Below are positions 1 through 9,142 of a stretch of 37,812 nucleotides of DNA, one piece after another. The notes under the pieces are model-generated. The model worked only from the letters and a program-made list of their open reading frames with translations. It ran no database searches and was not told the DNA's origin. Source of the DNA: Nitrospira sp. GTDB lineage: Bacteria; Nitrospirota; Thermodesulfovibrionia; UBA6902. Made by a program: the position numbers and the translations under genes. Every line of letters begins with the position of its first letter. Within the stretch, counting starts at the first letter, position 1. The stretch is from contig JADHUV010000024.1 in NCBI GenBank assembly GCA_016784355.1, positions 1 through 37,812 on the forward strand, written 5' to 3'.

Positions 1-811
1 CCATCTTGCTCGGAATTGCAAAGCCAATTCCCTGATAGCCTCCGGTTGTACTGAATATCGCTGTATTGATACCGACAAGTTCGCCTCTGATATTAACCAG
101 CGCCCCACCGGAATTGCCGGGGTTAATAGCCGCATCGGTCTGTATAAAGTCTTCATAATCGGCGATACCGACATTTGCCCTGCCTACGGCACTGACTATG
201 CCCATGGTGATGGTCTGGTTCAGGCCGAAGGGGTTTCCAACGGCGAGTACAAGTTCTCCAATCCTGAGGTTACTGGATTCTCCCATCTTCAGGAAGGAAA
301 GATTGTCCGCATCTATCTTAATAACGGAGATATCAGTCTTCGGGTCGCTGCCTATGAGTCTGCCTGTAAATTCCCTTTTGTCTGAAAGCAGAACCTTGAT
401 TTCGTCTGCATCCTGTACCACATGGTTATTAGTAAGAATATAGCCGTCTGATGAAATGATAACACCGGAACCCAGGCTTGCTGATTTTTTCTCTCTCGGG
501 GCGCGATGATCTCTATGCTGGTCCCCGAAAAATCTTCTAAAAAAAGGATCGTTTAAAAGAGGGTTTTCTGAGGAGCCTGTTAAGGTTTCAGTCTTTACTG
601 TAGCGATATTTACAACGGCTGGCTTTACTCTCTCAGCCACTTCAGCAAGTGCCCGGCCGACCTCGGCAAGCAGGTTTACGGAGCGCTCTGAAATCTTGTC
701 CGCACCTGCATCCGTCTGCTGTAAGCTCGCAAGGGCCGGGGCTTCAGTGCTGAAGAACAGGGTTAAGGTGATAGCAGTAAATGCTATTATTTTGAAAATA
801 TATGATCTCAT
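1..811 (-). CDS. htrA: HtrA/DegP-family periplasmic serine protease, 3' end missing
   Basis: This is a trypsin-like periplasmic quality-control protease, incomplete because the window begins inside it; 270 codons are visible. Residues 1-29 form a signal peptide (basic start, hydrophobic core, then APALA). The protease domain shows the whole catalytic triad in family contexts: His130 in TNNHVV, Asp160 in KTDISV and Ser234 in GNSGGAL. The C-terminal PDZ domains expected of DegP/DegQ lie outside the window. A flexible linker rich in charged residues (about 80-112) precedes the protease fold, as in DegP. The ATG at 809-811 has a good ribosome site (AAGGAG at 818-823). The gene is divergent from nadE across a 223-nt gap. 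Family assignment is secure; DegP, DegQ or DegS identity cannot be settled without the PDZ count. Confidence 0.93.
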   Translation of the reverse strand, partial: MRSYIFKIIAFTAITLTLFFSTEAPALASLQQTDAGADKISERSVNLLAEVGRALAEVAERVKPAVVNIATVKTETLTGSSENPLLNDPFFRRFFGDQHRDHRAPREKKSASLGSGVIISSDGYILTNNHVVQDADEIKVLLSDKREFTGRLIGSDPKTDISVIKIDADNLSFLKMGESSNLRIGELVLAVGNPFGLNQTITMGIVSAVGRANVGIADYEDFIQTDAAINPGNSGGALVNIRGELVGINTAIFSTTGGYQGIGFAIPSKM

Positions 812-1034
812 AATAATCTCCTTGGCTATGATTGTATATTTCATAAGATAGATGCTGATAAAAATTATATCTCTTCATTAAAGGTGTAGTCAATTGCAGT
901 GTATCGTATGCTCAGTGTATATTAATTGAAAAATATGAATACATTATGAACAATACTTCAGAGGGTGCTTTACAAACACAGGGCCATTAATTATTATTAA
1001 TCATGTTTTATAACTTTGATTATCAGGATACATA

Positions 1035-2768
1035 ATGAAGAGCATCAGAATTGCACTTGCACAGATAAATCCATCGGTAGGGGATATATCAGGCAATGCA
1101 GAAAAAATCATCTCATTTGTAAATAAGGCGAGAGATAAAAATGTTGATATCATTGCCTTTCCTGAGCTTGCCGTTACGGGGTACCCGCCTGAAGATCTTC
1201 TATACAAGCCCCAGTTTATAGCTGATAATATTATGGCGCTTAAGAATATAAGCGAGGCAGCGAACGGCATTTCTGCCATTGTAGGCTATGCTGACAGGAA
1301 CAAACACCTGTACAATGCAGCTGCCGTTATCTCCGGTGGCAGGCTTGTGGATTCATATTATAAAAAACATCTGCCTAATTATGGAGTATTTGATGAGCAA
1401 CGTTACTTCAGTCCCGGAAAAAGGTACTCAGTGTATAACCTTGAAGGTATACGTATCGGAGTCAATATCTGTGAGGATATATGGTATGCAGAGGGACCGG
1501 CAATGGTACAGGCGGTTGCAGGTGCAGAGCTTATCATTAATATAAATGCCTCACCTTATCGGCTTGGTCATGCCTTAAACAGGGAAGAGCATGTTTCGGC
1601 CATGGCACGTCAATGCGGTGCGTCAATCGCGTATGTAAATATGGTCGGTGGGCAGGATGAACTGGTCTTTGATGGCGGGAGTTTCTTTACCGATCGCGAG
1701 GGAAAGATTACGGCAAGGGGAAACTACTTTGTTGAAGAAATGATAATAGCAGATATTGAAATTGAATCTTTATGCAGCGATGGTCTGACTGCAGCTCAGA
1801 AAAGTGCCTTAAAGCCGCTGGTAGGTCCTGGTGAGATTGTTGATACTTTCAGTCTTACAGGGGTCTCTCTCAGGACACAGGTCAAGGGAGTGAAAAACCG
1901 GAAATACAAAAAAATGCCGGTTAGTGAGAATGTATACACTGCTCTTGTTACCGGTACCAGAGATTATGTGCTGAAAAATGGTTTCAGTGAGGTTGTGATA
2001 GGAATGAGCGGCGGGATAGATTCAGCGCTGGTGGCCGCGGTGGCAGTGGACGCGCTTGGAAAGGACAGGGTTCATGGAGTTTTTATGCCTTCTGAATATA
2101 CCTCTCAGGAGAGTCGCACAGATGCCGAGGCGACCGCTGGAAACCTCGGGATAGTGATGGAAGAGATATCCATAACTTCTGTTTTTGCGGCTTATCATAA
2201 AACCCTTGCCGGAAGTTTCAGGGGACTTAAGCCGGATATCACAGAAGAAAATCTGCAGGCCCGTATCAGGGGGAATCTGCTTATGGCTCTTTCCAATAAG
2301 TTTGGATGGATCGTGCTCACCACCGGTAATAAGTCTGAGATGAGTGTTGGATATGCTACGCTTTACGGAGATATGGCTGGAGGCTTTGCCGTTATAAAGG
2401 ATATCCCGAAGACTATGGTATATGAGCTGTGCGAGTGGAGAAATAACTGCGGGGAAGGGGAGATTATCCCGAAAAATGTATTATCGAAAGAGCCCACTGC
2501 TGAACTAAGACCGGATCAGCTGGATACAGATTCGCTTCCACCATACCCTGTTTTGGATCCAATACTTAAGGCTTATGTCGAGGAGGATCGTCATTATGAT
2601 GAGATACGCGATATGGGCTGTGAGGTAGAATGTGTGGAAAGGGTGCTGGGTATGGTAGACCGTTCAGAATACAAAAGACGTCAGGCACCGCCGGGAATCA
2701 AGATTACATCCAGGGCCTTTGGCAGGGATCGCAGGATGCCTGTTACCAATAAATATAGAAATTATTAA
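1035..2768 (+). CDS. nadE: Glutamine-dependent NAD+ synthetase
   Basis: NadE makes NAD+ from deamido-NAD+, ATP and glutamine in the cytoplasm. The 577-residue length fits the two-domain glutamine-dependent form. The N-terminal nitrilase-like glutaminase domain (about 1-270) shows the Glu-Lys-Cys triad: Glu44 in FPELAVTGYPPEDLL, Lys111 in YKKHLPNYGVFDE and Cys146 in VNICEDIW. The C-terminal synthetase domain starts near residue 300 and has the PP-loop SGGIDSA at 325-331 and the TTGNKSE motif. It is complete, with no frameshift. The start has only a weak AGGA upstream. It stands at the head of a short plus-strand group with a small lipoprotein gene 59 nt downstream, whose relation to NAD synthesis is unclear. 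Confidence 0.96.
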   Translation: MKSIRIALAQINPSVGDISGNAEKIISFVNKARDKNVDIIAFPELAVTGYPPEDLLYKPQFIADNIMALKNISEAANGISAIVGYADRNKHLYNAAAVISGGRLVDSYYKKHLPNYGVFDEQRYFSPGKRYSVYNLEGIRIGVNICEDIWYAEGPAMVQAVAGAELIININASPYRLGHALNREEHVSAMARQCGASIAYVNMVGGQDELVFDGGSFFTDREGKITARGNYFVEEMIIADIEIESLCSDGLTAAQKSALKPLVGPGEIVDTFSLTGVSLRTQVKGVKNRKYKKMPVSENVYTALVTGTRDYVLKNGFSEVVIGMSGGIDSALVAAVAVDALGKDRVHGVFMPSEYTSQESRTDAEATAGNLGIVMEEISITSVFAAYHKTLAGSFRGLKPDITEENLQARIRGNLLMALSNKFGWIVLTTGNKSEMSVGYATLYGDMAGGFAVIKDIPKTMVYELCEWRNNCGEGEIIPKNVLSKEPTAELRPDQLDTDSLPPYPVLDPILKAYVEEDRHYDEIRDMGCEVECVERVLGMVDRSEYKRRQAPPGIKITSRAFGRDRRMPVTNKYRNY

Positions 2769-2790
2769 AATAATACCTGCGGGGACAGGC

Positions 2791-2810
2791 AGCAAACAAG
2801 GGGGTTTGCT
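2791..2810 (+). other. Small hairpin between nadE and the lipoprotein gene
   Basis: A perfect 7-bp stem (AGCAAAC with GTTTGCT) around a 6-nt loop lies 22 nt after the nadE stop. No T-run follows, so it is not a good intrinsic terminator; it may mark a processing site or be chance. Confidence 0.35.
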
Positions 2811-2827
2811 AATACGAGAGGGGGCAA

Positions 2828-3124
2828 ATGATAAGGGACAGGGCAGTGGTACGTGTTGCAGCGGTTGTATTGTGTATTATGTTTTATTCTTGTGGTGATG
2901 CCGGGCGGACAAGCACAGTGAAGGAATTTAAAAAACTCCCGGAGCTTCAGAACATCAGACCTCCGCAACCAGTTCAGATCAAGGTGAAGCGCAGTGTCTC
3001 AGGTCAATATTCGTGGGAGCTGAAAAGTGCTGACCCTGAAAGAATTATAGAAACAGACGCGAAGCTCAGAGGTGTTCTGAAAGCAGAAAGTTCTGCAGAT
3101 GTTTATAAAGAATTAAGCGAATAA
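2828..3124 (+). CDS. Small putative lipoprotein of unknown function
   Basis: This 98-residue protein has a short basic N-terminus, a hydrophobic stretch (about residues 8-20) and a lipobox-like FYSC ending at Cys22, followed by Gly-Asp. This suggests a lipidated, membrane-anchored protein. Asp at +2 after the cysteine would favour inner-membrane retention if the enterobacterial sorting rule applies. The mature part is short, with a proline-rich stretch (RPPQP) and a charged C-terminal half; I recognise no domain. The start has a strong purine-rich site (GAGGGGG) 5 nt upstream. The next gene is a PilZ-like protein 137 nt away. I considered PilP because of size and lipobox, but its usual conserved C-terminal motif is absent. 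Confidence 0.7.
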   Translation: MIRDRAVVRVAAVVLCIMFYSCGDAGRTSTVKEFKKLPELQNIRPPQPVQIKVKRSVSGQYSWELKSADPERIIETDAKLRGVLKAESSADVYKELSE

Positions 3125-3261
3125 GAATGATTCTTTGGTCGGTGGATCAATGGATATCTTGAGACTGAGTCAACGTAATGTCGGGAAAGTTGCTTTTTTG
3201 TCGGTCTAGCTTACATTGAAATTAGAATTATTTTATGTAAATGCTTAATTATTAAATAGTT

Positions 3262-3642
3262 ATGAAGTGGTACGGGAATTGCTTATATATGAACATGGAT
3301 ATTGATAGAAGGCACGCAGGTAGAAATTTATGTAATCTCAGCGCAAAGATATCATCTCAGAATATTACCTATGATGGTTTAATAGAAAATGTTACTGAAG
3401 ATGGTCTGGAATATTTGATGACATCTTTTATAGAGGTATCAACTGATTTTACGCCTGAAAAAATATTGGATATGAAATTTACCATGCCTGATGGTGAAGA
3501 GTTGAATCTGAACTGTGAGGTTCAGTGGTATATGAAGACCTCCCCCGAGGAAAAAAAGCTTATGCTGGGCATGAAGATCATTGAACCGCCTGAGACATAC
3601 CGGGCGCTGGTCAGAGCTTTGCAAGCTGATAGCAGTGATTGA
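3262..3642 (+). CDS. PilZ-like domain protein, putative c-di-GMP effector
   Basis: This small cytoplasmic protein (126 residues at most) looks like a single PilZ domain. It has an N-terminal RxxxR element (RHAGR, about residues 17-21) followed by an NxTxxG element (NVTEDG). That matches the two-part c-di-GMP signature RxxxR...(D/N)xSxxG, with Thr in place of Ser. A beta-rich middle (EVQWYM) and the closing MLGMKIIEPPETYR segment also fit the fold. The first ATG has no ribosome site; ATGs at 3289 or 3295 would remove 9-11 residues and keep the motif. It probably binds c-di-GMP and acts through a protein partner that cannot be named. The Ser-to-Thr change leaves binding uncertain. Confidence 0.72.
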   Translation: MKWYGNCLYMNMDIDRRHAGRNLCNLSAKISSQNITYDGLIENVTEDGLEYLMTSFIEVSTDFTPEKILDMKFTMPDGEELNLNCEVQWYMKTSPEEKKLMLGMKIIEPPETYRALVRALQADSSD

Positions 3643-3692
3643 GGTAATGTGCCACGTTTACTTAATTAATATTTCGTGAGTTGCCCCCGTAG

Positions 3693-4787
3693 TTATCTTG
3701 TATATCCCTGAAGCAGGATATCCTCTCCCAGTTTTTTAATATTTAGTCCTTTTAATTCTATTGCGTCAGCGAGGTGTGAAGGTGATTTGCCGCCAATCCA
3801 TCCAATGGCATCACTTCCGCCTATGATCTTCGGGGCTATGTATATCATTACTTTATCTACAATTTTAGCAGCGAACGCGGAGGCATTAATTTGTGAACCT
3901 CCCTCGATAACAATACTCATGATTCCCATACTGGCAAGCTGCTGCATAAGATGCTTTAGATCTATTTTTCCAGATTTCAAGCGGGCGGTGATCACGGTAT
4001 GTCCCAGGTTGCGTATAGCAGACCTTCTCGCCTTATCAGCCTTTGTAGATGATACGATAATTGTCCTGCCGTCATTATGTCTGAGCACCCTGGCATCAAG
4101 CGGAATTTTCAGTCCGCTGTCCAGTATTATTCTGTAGGGGTTAAGGCCTCCCTTTATCCTGCAATCCAGTGAAGGGTTGTCCTTTAAGACCGTTCCAATG
4201 CCTACTATAATTGCATCAGATTCGTTTCTAATCCTGTGAACATGGGCACGTGCTGAGGCACCGGTTATCCATTGAGATTCTCCGCTTGCGGTAGCTATTT
4301 TTCCGTCCAGACTTTGTGCGGTCTTTAAGATCACAAAGGGCTCTGAGGTGGTCACATATTTTATAAAGGCTTCATTTAGCTGCCTTGCTTCATTCTCCAT
4401 AACATTGACAGAACATTCGATGCCGGCCTTTTTAAGTAAGCGCAGTCCTTGTCCGGAGACCAGTGGATTAGGGTCGATCATTGCTACCACAACCTTTGAT
4501 ATCCCGGATTTGATAATTGCTGCAGTACAGGGCGGGGTGCGCTTATTTGTGTGGCAGCACGGCTCAAGATTAACATAAAGAGTAGCCCCGAGTGCTTTGG
4601 CACCGGCCTTCTTCAGTGCGAGTACTTCTGCATGGGGAGTCCCGGCTTTCCTGTGAAAATCCTGTGCAATCACCTTGCCGTTTTTCATTATTACGGAGCC
4701 GACCATTGGATTGGGACTGGTCATTCCTCTGCCTTTTGCTGCGAGGCGTAGGGCTATTTTCATGAAATAATTATCGTCTATCAGCAT
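3693..4787 (-). CDS. ribD: Bifunctional riboflavin biosynthesis deaminase/reductase RibD
   Basis: RibD performs two consecutive steps of riboflavin synthesis: deamination of the diaminopyrimidine ribosylamino phosphate, then NADPH-dependent reduction of the ribose side chain. The 364 residues cover both domains. The N-terminal deaminase has the zinc and catalytic motifs HAEVLAL (His52, Glu54) and PCCHTNKRTPPC (Cys78, Cys87). The C-terminal reductase begins near residue 146 and contains ILKTAQSLDGKIA and the IEGGSQINASA segment. No other rib gene is nearby. It lies 79 nt downstream of gspN on the same strand, so it may be cotranscribed with the secretion genes or have its own promoter. The ribosome site upstream of the start is weak. 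Confidence 0.95.
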   Translation of the reverse strand: MLIDDNYFMKIALRLAAKGRGMTSPNPMVGSVIMKNGKVIAQDFHRKAGTPHAEVLALKKAGAKALGATLYVNLEPCCHTNKRTPPCTAAIIKSGISKVVVAMIDPNPLVSGQGLRLLKKAGIECSVNVMENEARQLNEAFIKYVTTSEPFVILKTAQSLDGKIATASGESQWITGASARAHVHRIRNESDAIIVGIGTVLKDNPSLDCRIKGGLNPYRIILDSGLKIPLDARVLRHNDGRTIIVSSTKADKARRSAIRNLGHTVITARLKSGKIDLKHLMQQLASMGIMSIVIEGGSQINASAFAAKIVDKVMIYIAPKIIGGSDAIGWIGGKSPSHLADAIELKGLNIKKLGEDILLQGYTR

Positions 4788-4866
4788 ATTTATCCAGTTT
4801 TCATAAACAAGCTATTTAAATGAAATATATCAGATATTTACATTCAGATGCAAAAGCGATACAAGT

Positions 4867-5655
4867 TTAGAAGCCCGGTATCGGGCCTTTTAACGGTACA
4901 ACATAGTAGCCGGGTGATTTAATATATTTGCCAAGTATCATGGATTCCATAGCATTGAGTTTATCTGTCTCGGGCATTACCTGCAATTGCATATCCGCCT
5001 GATTGCGGTGAATCATGCCCTTAAGTCTGGCAAAGCCTTTCTCCCCCTCGATACTGACTGATTCAATGGATATGGTCTCATTGGCAATAGAGAGAGACCC
5101 TTGCATAGAATTAAAGGTATTAATCAGGGGGATGAAATCCAGAGAGGGATCATTTAGTGCCAGATCAGGGACCTCAAAAATTGCTTTGGCGGTATTGCCG
5201 CTGAAATCAATATCAGCAGAAACAGTGCCATTAATACCGAATCCAAGCCTGGATACTATAGCAATGTCTTTTAATTGTACCTGCTTAATCTTCATATTTC
5301 CATCGGAAGGGAGTTGAAAATTGCCTTCTAGTCTCCCTGAACCAATAAGGCCGTTTACCGCAAGGCTGAGCTTGCCTTCATGGATTAATTCCAGGGAAGG
5401 GGATGCAGAAAAATCGGTTATCTGAACGGCCTGTAAATTATTGAGATTGAGGTTTAAGGCCTGTGCCTCAATAGTAAATAACAGTCCTTTGCTGAAGCCC
5501 TCAATAGAAAGGGTTGTTGTGCCATTTCCGGACTGCAGCACAGCCTTCTCAATTTTTTCTTTAATGAGTTCTGGCGGAACAGCGAATACCCATACCAGCA
5601 AAACAAAGACAGGGATGCATATGATAAGGCTCAGGAGCTTGATCATCCTGTTCAT
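4867..5655 (-). CDS. gspN: Type II secretion system protein GspN
   Basis: GspN is an accessory inner-membrane protein of type II secretion systems. The 262-residue protein has an N-terminal membrane anchor (about residues 5-27, LLSLIICIPVFVLLVWVFAV) and a periplasmic beta-rich remainder with alternating hydrophobic residues and repeated short strands. This matches the GspN family found in delta-proteobacterial and Nitrospirota gsp clusters. It is the last gsp gene, 14 nt after gspM. Sequence conservation in GspN is low, so the call rests on fold-like features and position after gspK-L-M rather than on catalytic motifs. Confidence 0.8.
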   Translation of the reverse strand: MNRMIKLLSLIICIPVFVLLVWVFAVPPELIKEKIEKAVLQSGNGTTTLSIEGFSKGLLFTIEAQALNLNLNNLQAVQITDFSASPSLELIHEGKLSLAVNGLIGSGRLEGNFQLPSDGNMKIKQVQLKDIAIVSRLGFGINGTVSADIDFSGNTAKAIFEVPDLALNDPSLDFIPLINTFNSMQGSLSIANETISIESVSIEGEKGFARLKGMIHRNQADMQLQVMPETDKLNAMESMILGKYIKSPGYYVVPLKGPIPGF

Positions 5656-5669
5656 TTCATGCCTGCCGC

Positions 5670-6185
5670 TTATGCAGCACTTAACAGAGATACTGTCAGA
5701 TTGAGTATTAACTTGTCAGGGTTTTCAAAAGATGTCTTAATTAGCGAATTTTTGATTTTCATCGGGGCTCTGGAGTTTTTGATTAGGTAAAGCAGATTGA
5801 TTATGCTGTTTAGATCGGTGCTCTCAATTTCTATCTCGGCATCATTTTCAAAATGTTGATCGATCTTCTTTTTTTGCATAGGTTTTATACTGTCAGCTTT
5901 TAGCCCCAGTTCGTTTAGAATGTTTTCCAGCGTTGATACCACTGCTGAACCTTTTACTGTTTTTAATTTACCTTCCTGTGAGGTGACAAATTTTTTAAGA
6001 GCAATAACTTCCTCTGAAAGAGAACTTATTACAGTATACTGGGAACGTAAATCCTCGCTCTTATGGACGGTCTCCGCTGCTATAAGCGAACTTCTCACCG
6101 AGATTACCAGAAGGATAATAGATAGAGCCGCTATGAAAAGAAGTGGTTTATCGAAGAACAGGATCTTGTTAAGAATAGTTTTCAT
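5670..6185 (-). CDS. gspM: Type II secretion system inner-membrane protein GspM
   Basis: GspM is a bitopic inner-membrane protein that pairs with GspL in the secretion platform. The 171-residue protein has one N-terminal membrane segment (about residues 13-35), a coiled-coil-like stretch (about 38-62) and a small C-terminal ferredoxin-like domain, the usual GspM layout. Its start overlaps the gspL stop in an ATGA arrangement, consistent with translational coupling and the L-M partnership. Sequence identity within the family is low, so position supports the call strongly. Confidence 0.85.
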   Translation of the reverse strand: MKTILNKILFFDKPLLFIAALSIILLVISVRSSLIAAETVHKSEDLRSQYTVISSLSEEVIALKKFVTSQEGKLKTVKGSAVVSTLENILNELGLKADSIKPMQKKKIDQHFENDAEIEIESTDLNSIINLLYLIKNSRAPMKIKNSLIKTSFENPDKLILNLTVSLLSAA

Positions 6186-7243
6186 GATTTGAGATTCTCC
6201 ATTATAATAGTGAAGCTGATCCTGCCGTCAGAGCCTGCTTTGGAGTCTATTACTTTTGCCCCGGCAAAGGCGGTTGCCAGGCTATTTCGTGCTTTCTCGA
6301 TTTCTTCAAAAGAAAGTGCTGTGCCTTTTATTATAATATTTCTGTTATCAGCACTGAATTCATGCAGCAGCAGTCCGGCATCTTTTTTGTTTGCAATGAT
6401 CTTTAATATTTCAAGTAATTCGATACCAGCTAAAGTATCTTTCTGTTTAACAAGGGCATTCATATTGCCCATGAATTGCCGCTTAAAGTCCACTATATTG
6501 CGGTCTTCCGCAAAGATCCCACGGTAAAGAGTCCTAACTTCTTTAAGCAGATATTGATATTCTCTTTCAGCATTTGATGCAGTGATAAAGGTATTAGCCC
6601 CGAAGATGCTAATCAGTAGAAGTATCATTACGGCTGTCGCTCTCAGGCTTTTTCTCAGCCTTTGAATGTCGCCTTGATAAGAGAGTTCATCCCGGCGTAG
6701 ATTCACTGCCGGTTTTGTGATGCATTGTATCGCCGCACTGCTTCGCATTTCTAAGGAGGTTTCCTCAATATTGATTATATCGTCGGTAAGGCCATTATTT
6801 ATTTGCAGATCTATTGATGTGACTACTCTCGGATCGATTCCGGCATCAGCAAATGTCTGCAGTATGGCTGAGAGCCTGGATTTTTCTATGCATACGGCTA
6901 GGACCGTGGAAGTGGCCCCGTTTATTCCGAGCAGTATATGGTCCAGGGTATAATTGTCTGCGCTTTTTAAGAGATCTCCCGCAAGTTCGTAGGCAAGGGT
7001 GGCGCTTATTTTAGTTTTGTCAGAGAACGGAAATTCAAGCTCCCGCAGTGTCAGTTGGTCGAGTGGGATGCTCAGGAAGATCTGCCCGGTGCCTGCTGCT
7101 GAAAGAGGTTTAAGGTCTTCACTTGAAAGTTCACCTGTCAGTTCAGTTGTGATCGTATCAGTCAGAGAAAGCTTCCCGGCTTTTTTTGAAAAAAAATAAA
7201 TATTAAGTTTTGTGCCTGTCCAGTCAGCAAATACGGTCTTCAT
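6182..7243 (-). CDS. gspL: Type II secretion system protein GspL
   Basis: GspL links the cytoplasmic ATPase GspE to the membrane platform. The 353-residue protein has an N-terminal cytoplasmic region with a reduced actin/PilM-like fold (about 1-190), one membrane segment (about residues 201-221, ATAVMILLLISIFGANTFI) and a periplasmic part with a coiled-coil-like run and a ferredoxin-like end. It starts directly after the gspK stop and overlaps gspM by 4 nt. GspE, its expected partner, is not encoded in this window. Confidence 0.88.
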   Translation of the reverse strand: MKTVFADWTGTKLNIYFFSKKAGKLSLTDTITTELTGELSSEDLKPLSAAGTGQIFLSIPLDQLTLRELEFPFSDKTKISATLAYELAGDLLKSADNYTLDHILLGINGATSTVLAVCIEKSRLSAILQTFADAGIDPRVVTSIDLQINNGLTDDIINIEETSLEMRSSAAIQCITKPAVNLRRDELSYQGDIQRLRKSLRATAVMILLLISIFGANTFITASNAEREYQYLLKEVRTLYRGIFAEDRNIVDFKRQFMGNMNALVKQKDTLAGIELLEILKIIANKKDAGLLLHEFSADNRNIIIKGTALSFEEIEKARNSLATAFAGAKVIDSKAGSDGRISFTIIMENLKS

Positions 7244-8152
7244 TTACCATTCTCTCCATTGAAGGATTTTCCCAGATGTCTGCACAATGCTCTCTACGGA
7301 TCTAGTTATATCATTAATTATTGCTTTGGATGTAATACGAAAGCCGGAGCTTTTTACAGTTACTCTGTCCAGAACACTTATGCCGGCAGATTCAAAGCCG
7401 GGAACATTTTGAAGCGCAGTTTTATTTTCAAACGGTCCGCTGCTCCTGTACTCGATAATTTGCAGGGCCATGGTCTCAGTGATTTCATTACTAATACTGC
7501 TAAGCACCTCTTGCCCAGCAGTATTGATGTTGATCATACTATCGCCGAATATCGTGATATGAGGTCTGAGCGTATTGTAAGTTTCAATTTTCATGTCTGG
7601 TAAGATCTTTAACTCATCTATGTTCCAGAAGGCGCTATTTTTTGCAATATCTTCTGATCCGGGTGCCCGTGGTTCGCTGTCAGGATCAATCCAGTCAGCT
7701 ATATAAAGTGCGAGTTCAGGATTAATATTAAGATATTCAAGTAGCTTTTTCAAGGAAGACAGGGCCTTTTCATTGGTCCTGCCATTCTCATAGATGAGAC
7801 TATTGATATTGAATTTTGCATTTTCATCCTCGACCTTTATCAGAATAAAGGTCCCTGCAGGCATCCCCAAATTCAGAGGTACTTCAAGGTTATGAATATC
7901 TGTATAGGTCTCTTTTTCTATTTCAGAGAGATAATTACTGCTGAACACGAGTCCTGACCTTGCTGCCATAGTTGCCTGTTGCGCCTTACTCCAGTTAGAG
8001 AGAGCCGATGTATCAATGTATACATCGTAAACAAAATCAGTAACTAAAGCGGTAAGAATAGTTATGATAAGCAGTGTTACTATCAGGACGGAGCCCTTGC
8101 TGTTATTGATTGTCCCATTCTGGTTCGGGGAGTCTGAATATGAATGGATCAT
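7244..8152 (-). CDS. gspK: Type II secretion minor pseudopilin GspK
   Basis: GspK is the large minor pseudopilin that forms the tip complex with GspI and GspJ. The 302-residue protein has a prepilin-type leader ending SKG followed by a hydrophobic helix (SVLIVTLLIITILTALV, from about residue 21). Like other GspK proteins it lacks the +5 glutamate that the other pseudopilins carry. The large globular domain includes a helix-hairpin-helix-like segment (ININTAGQEVL, IIEYR), typical of GspK. The start overlaps the gspJ stop by 4 nt. Confidence 0.92.
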   Translation of the reverse strand: MIHSYSDSPNQNGTINNSKGSVLIVTLLIITILTALVTDFVYDVYIDTSALSNWSKAQQATMAARSGLVFSSNYLSEIEKETYTDIHNLEVPLNLGMPAGTFILIKVEDENAKFNINSLIYENGRTNEKALSSLKKLLEYLNINPELALYIADWIDPDSEPRAPGSEDIAKNSAFWNIDELKILPDMKIETYNTLRPHITIFGDSMININTAGQEVLSSISNEITETMALQIIEYRSSGPFENKTALQNVPGFESAGISVLDRVTVKSSGFRITSKAIINDITRSVESIVQTSGKILQWREW

Positions 8153-8775
8153 GCGTCCTTAAGTTTAGTGCCGGTTCTCGGGACGGCGTATTCTTTGAGT
8201 TTAATAGTTTTCCCGCTATCATTAAACTCTACGGTTATCCTGACCGCTTCAGGCAGTGTGCCTGTGCCTGCGGCATCCCATGTACCAACCCATTTATTAT
8301 TGAATGAGACTTCAATGGAGAAATTAATTAATTCTTCCAGTACCTGAACCTTTACTGAGCCGGAAGGGAATATAGCGGCAGTCTCTGTCCTGTATAGTAC
8401 AAGGCTTTCGTCCTGCATTTCTGCAAAGTAGAAAACCCTGCTTGTTCCACCTCTGCGGGAATGTGTTGCCAGTTCAAGTTGTGAAGCAGCCTTGCCCTGT
8501 ATATCCCTGTCTTTAATTATGAAAGATGCCCTGGGTGTAGTTTTGTCTCCTGCCTTGGGTATTTTTATGAAAGAACTTTCGATTTCTCTACGCATTATAT
8601 CCAGCAGTCTTCTTGCATCGTGGTATTTAACCGAGGTGCCATCAAACCTCTCAACCGCCCTTAGGACTGAAAAGAACGATACATATACCGCTCCCATAAT
8701 AACGGTCATTATTGCCAGACTTATAAGTATCTCAAGCAGGGTGAAACCGGAGCTTTTTTCAGTCGTTATTAACAC
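8149..8775 (-). CDS. gspJ: Type II secretion minor pseudopilin GspJ
   Basis: This 208-residue pseudopilin has a short leader and the canonical cleavage and methylation motif SG/FTLLEILISLAIM, with Glu at +5 of the mature protein. It assembles with GspI and GspK at the pseudopilus tip. The start is a GTG (reverse complement of 8773-8775) that overlaps the end of gspI by 17 nt, with AGGA about 12 nt upstream. The length and C-terminal beta-rich region fit GspJ rather than GspH or GspI. Confidence 0.9.
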   Translation of the reverse strand: MLITTEKSSGFTLLEILISLAIMTVIMGAVYVSFFSVLRAVERFDGTSVKYHDARRLLDIMRREIESSFIKIPKAGDKTTPRASFIIKDRDIQGKAASQLELATHSRRGGTSRVFYFAEMQDESLVLYRTETAAIFPSGSVKVQVLEELINFSIEVSFNNKWVGTWDAAGTGTLPEAVRITVEFNDSGKTIKLKEYAVPRTGTKLKDA

Positions 8776-9142
8776 TATTTGAAGTCTTTCCTGTTATCAG
8801 TTCACGCAGCACTATTGCTTTCCCATATCCGCTGAAAATAGTTTTAAGTTCTATATATCCGTTTTTATCCGGCCCGATCACAATATTCTCATAATTCAGG
8901 CCGGGTCTTATCGTACCCCTGGAATTCAGCGGCTTTCTTTTTAGCAGGAAAATTTGTTCTTTTGCATGCTGGTACATTTCGGTAGTCATAGCATTTTCCT
9001 GCATGACGTTTGCATGGTAATTAACTGTATGCACAATGACGGTAAGGGCGAAGCCGATAATTGCCACCGCGATCATGACCTCAAGCAGTGTGAAGCCCTG
9101 CTCACCGCCTGTCTTTAAAGCCTTATTCATTCCTACCTTCAT
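8759..9142 (-). CDS. gspI: Type II secretion minor pseudopilin GspI
   Basis: A short pseudopilin (127 residues) with the cleavage motif QG/FTLLEVMIAVAIIG and Glu at +5. Small size and position between H and J identify GspI, the core of the I-J-K tip complex. It overlaps gspH by 20 nt at its 5' end if the ATG at 9142 is used. A second in-frame ATG at 9130 follows AAGGTAGGA closely and is an alternative start that still keeps the leader. Confidence 0.9.
   Translation of the reverse strand: MKVGMNKALKTGGEQGFTLLEVMIAVAIIGFALTVIVHTVNYHANVMQENAMTTEMYQHAKEQIFLLKRKPLNSRGTIRPGLNYENIVIGPDKNGYIELKTIFSGYGKAIVLRELITGKTSNSVNND

Noticed and set aside
2828..3124. Small lipoprotein as pilus protein PilP
   Set aside because: Size and lipobox fit, but the conserved C-terminal PilP pattern is missing and no pil gene is adjacent.
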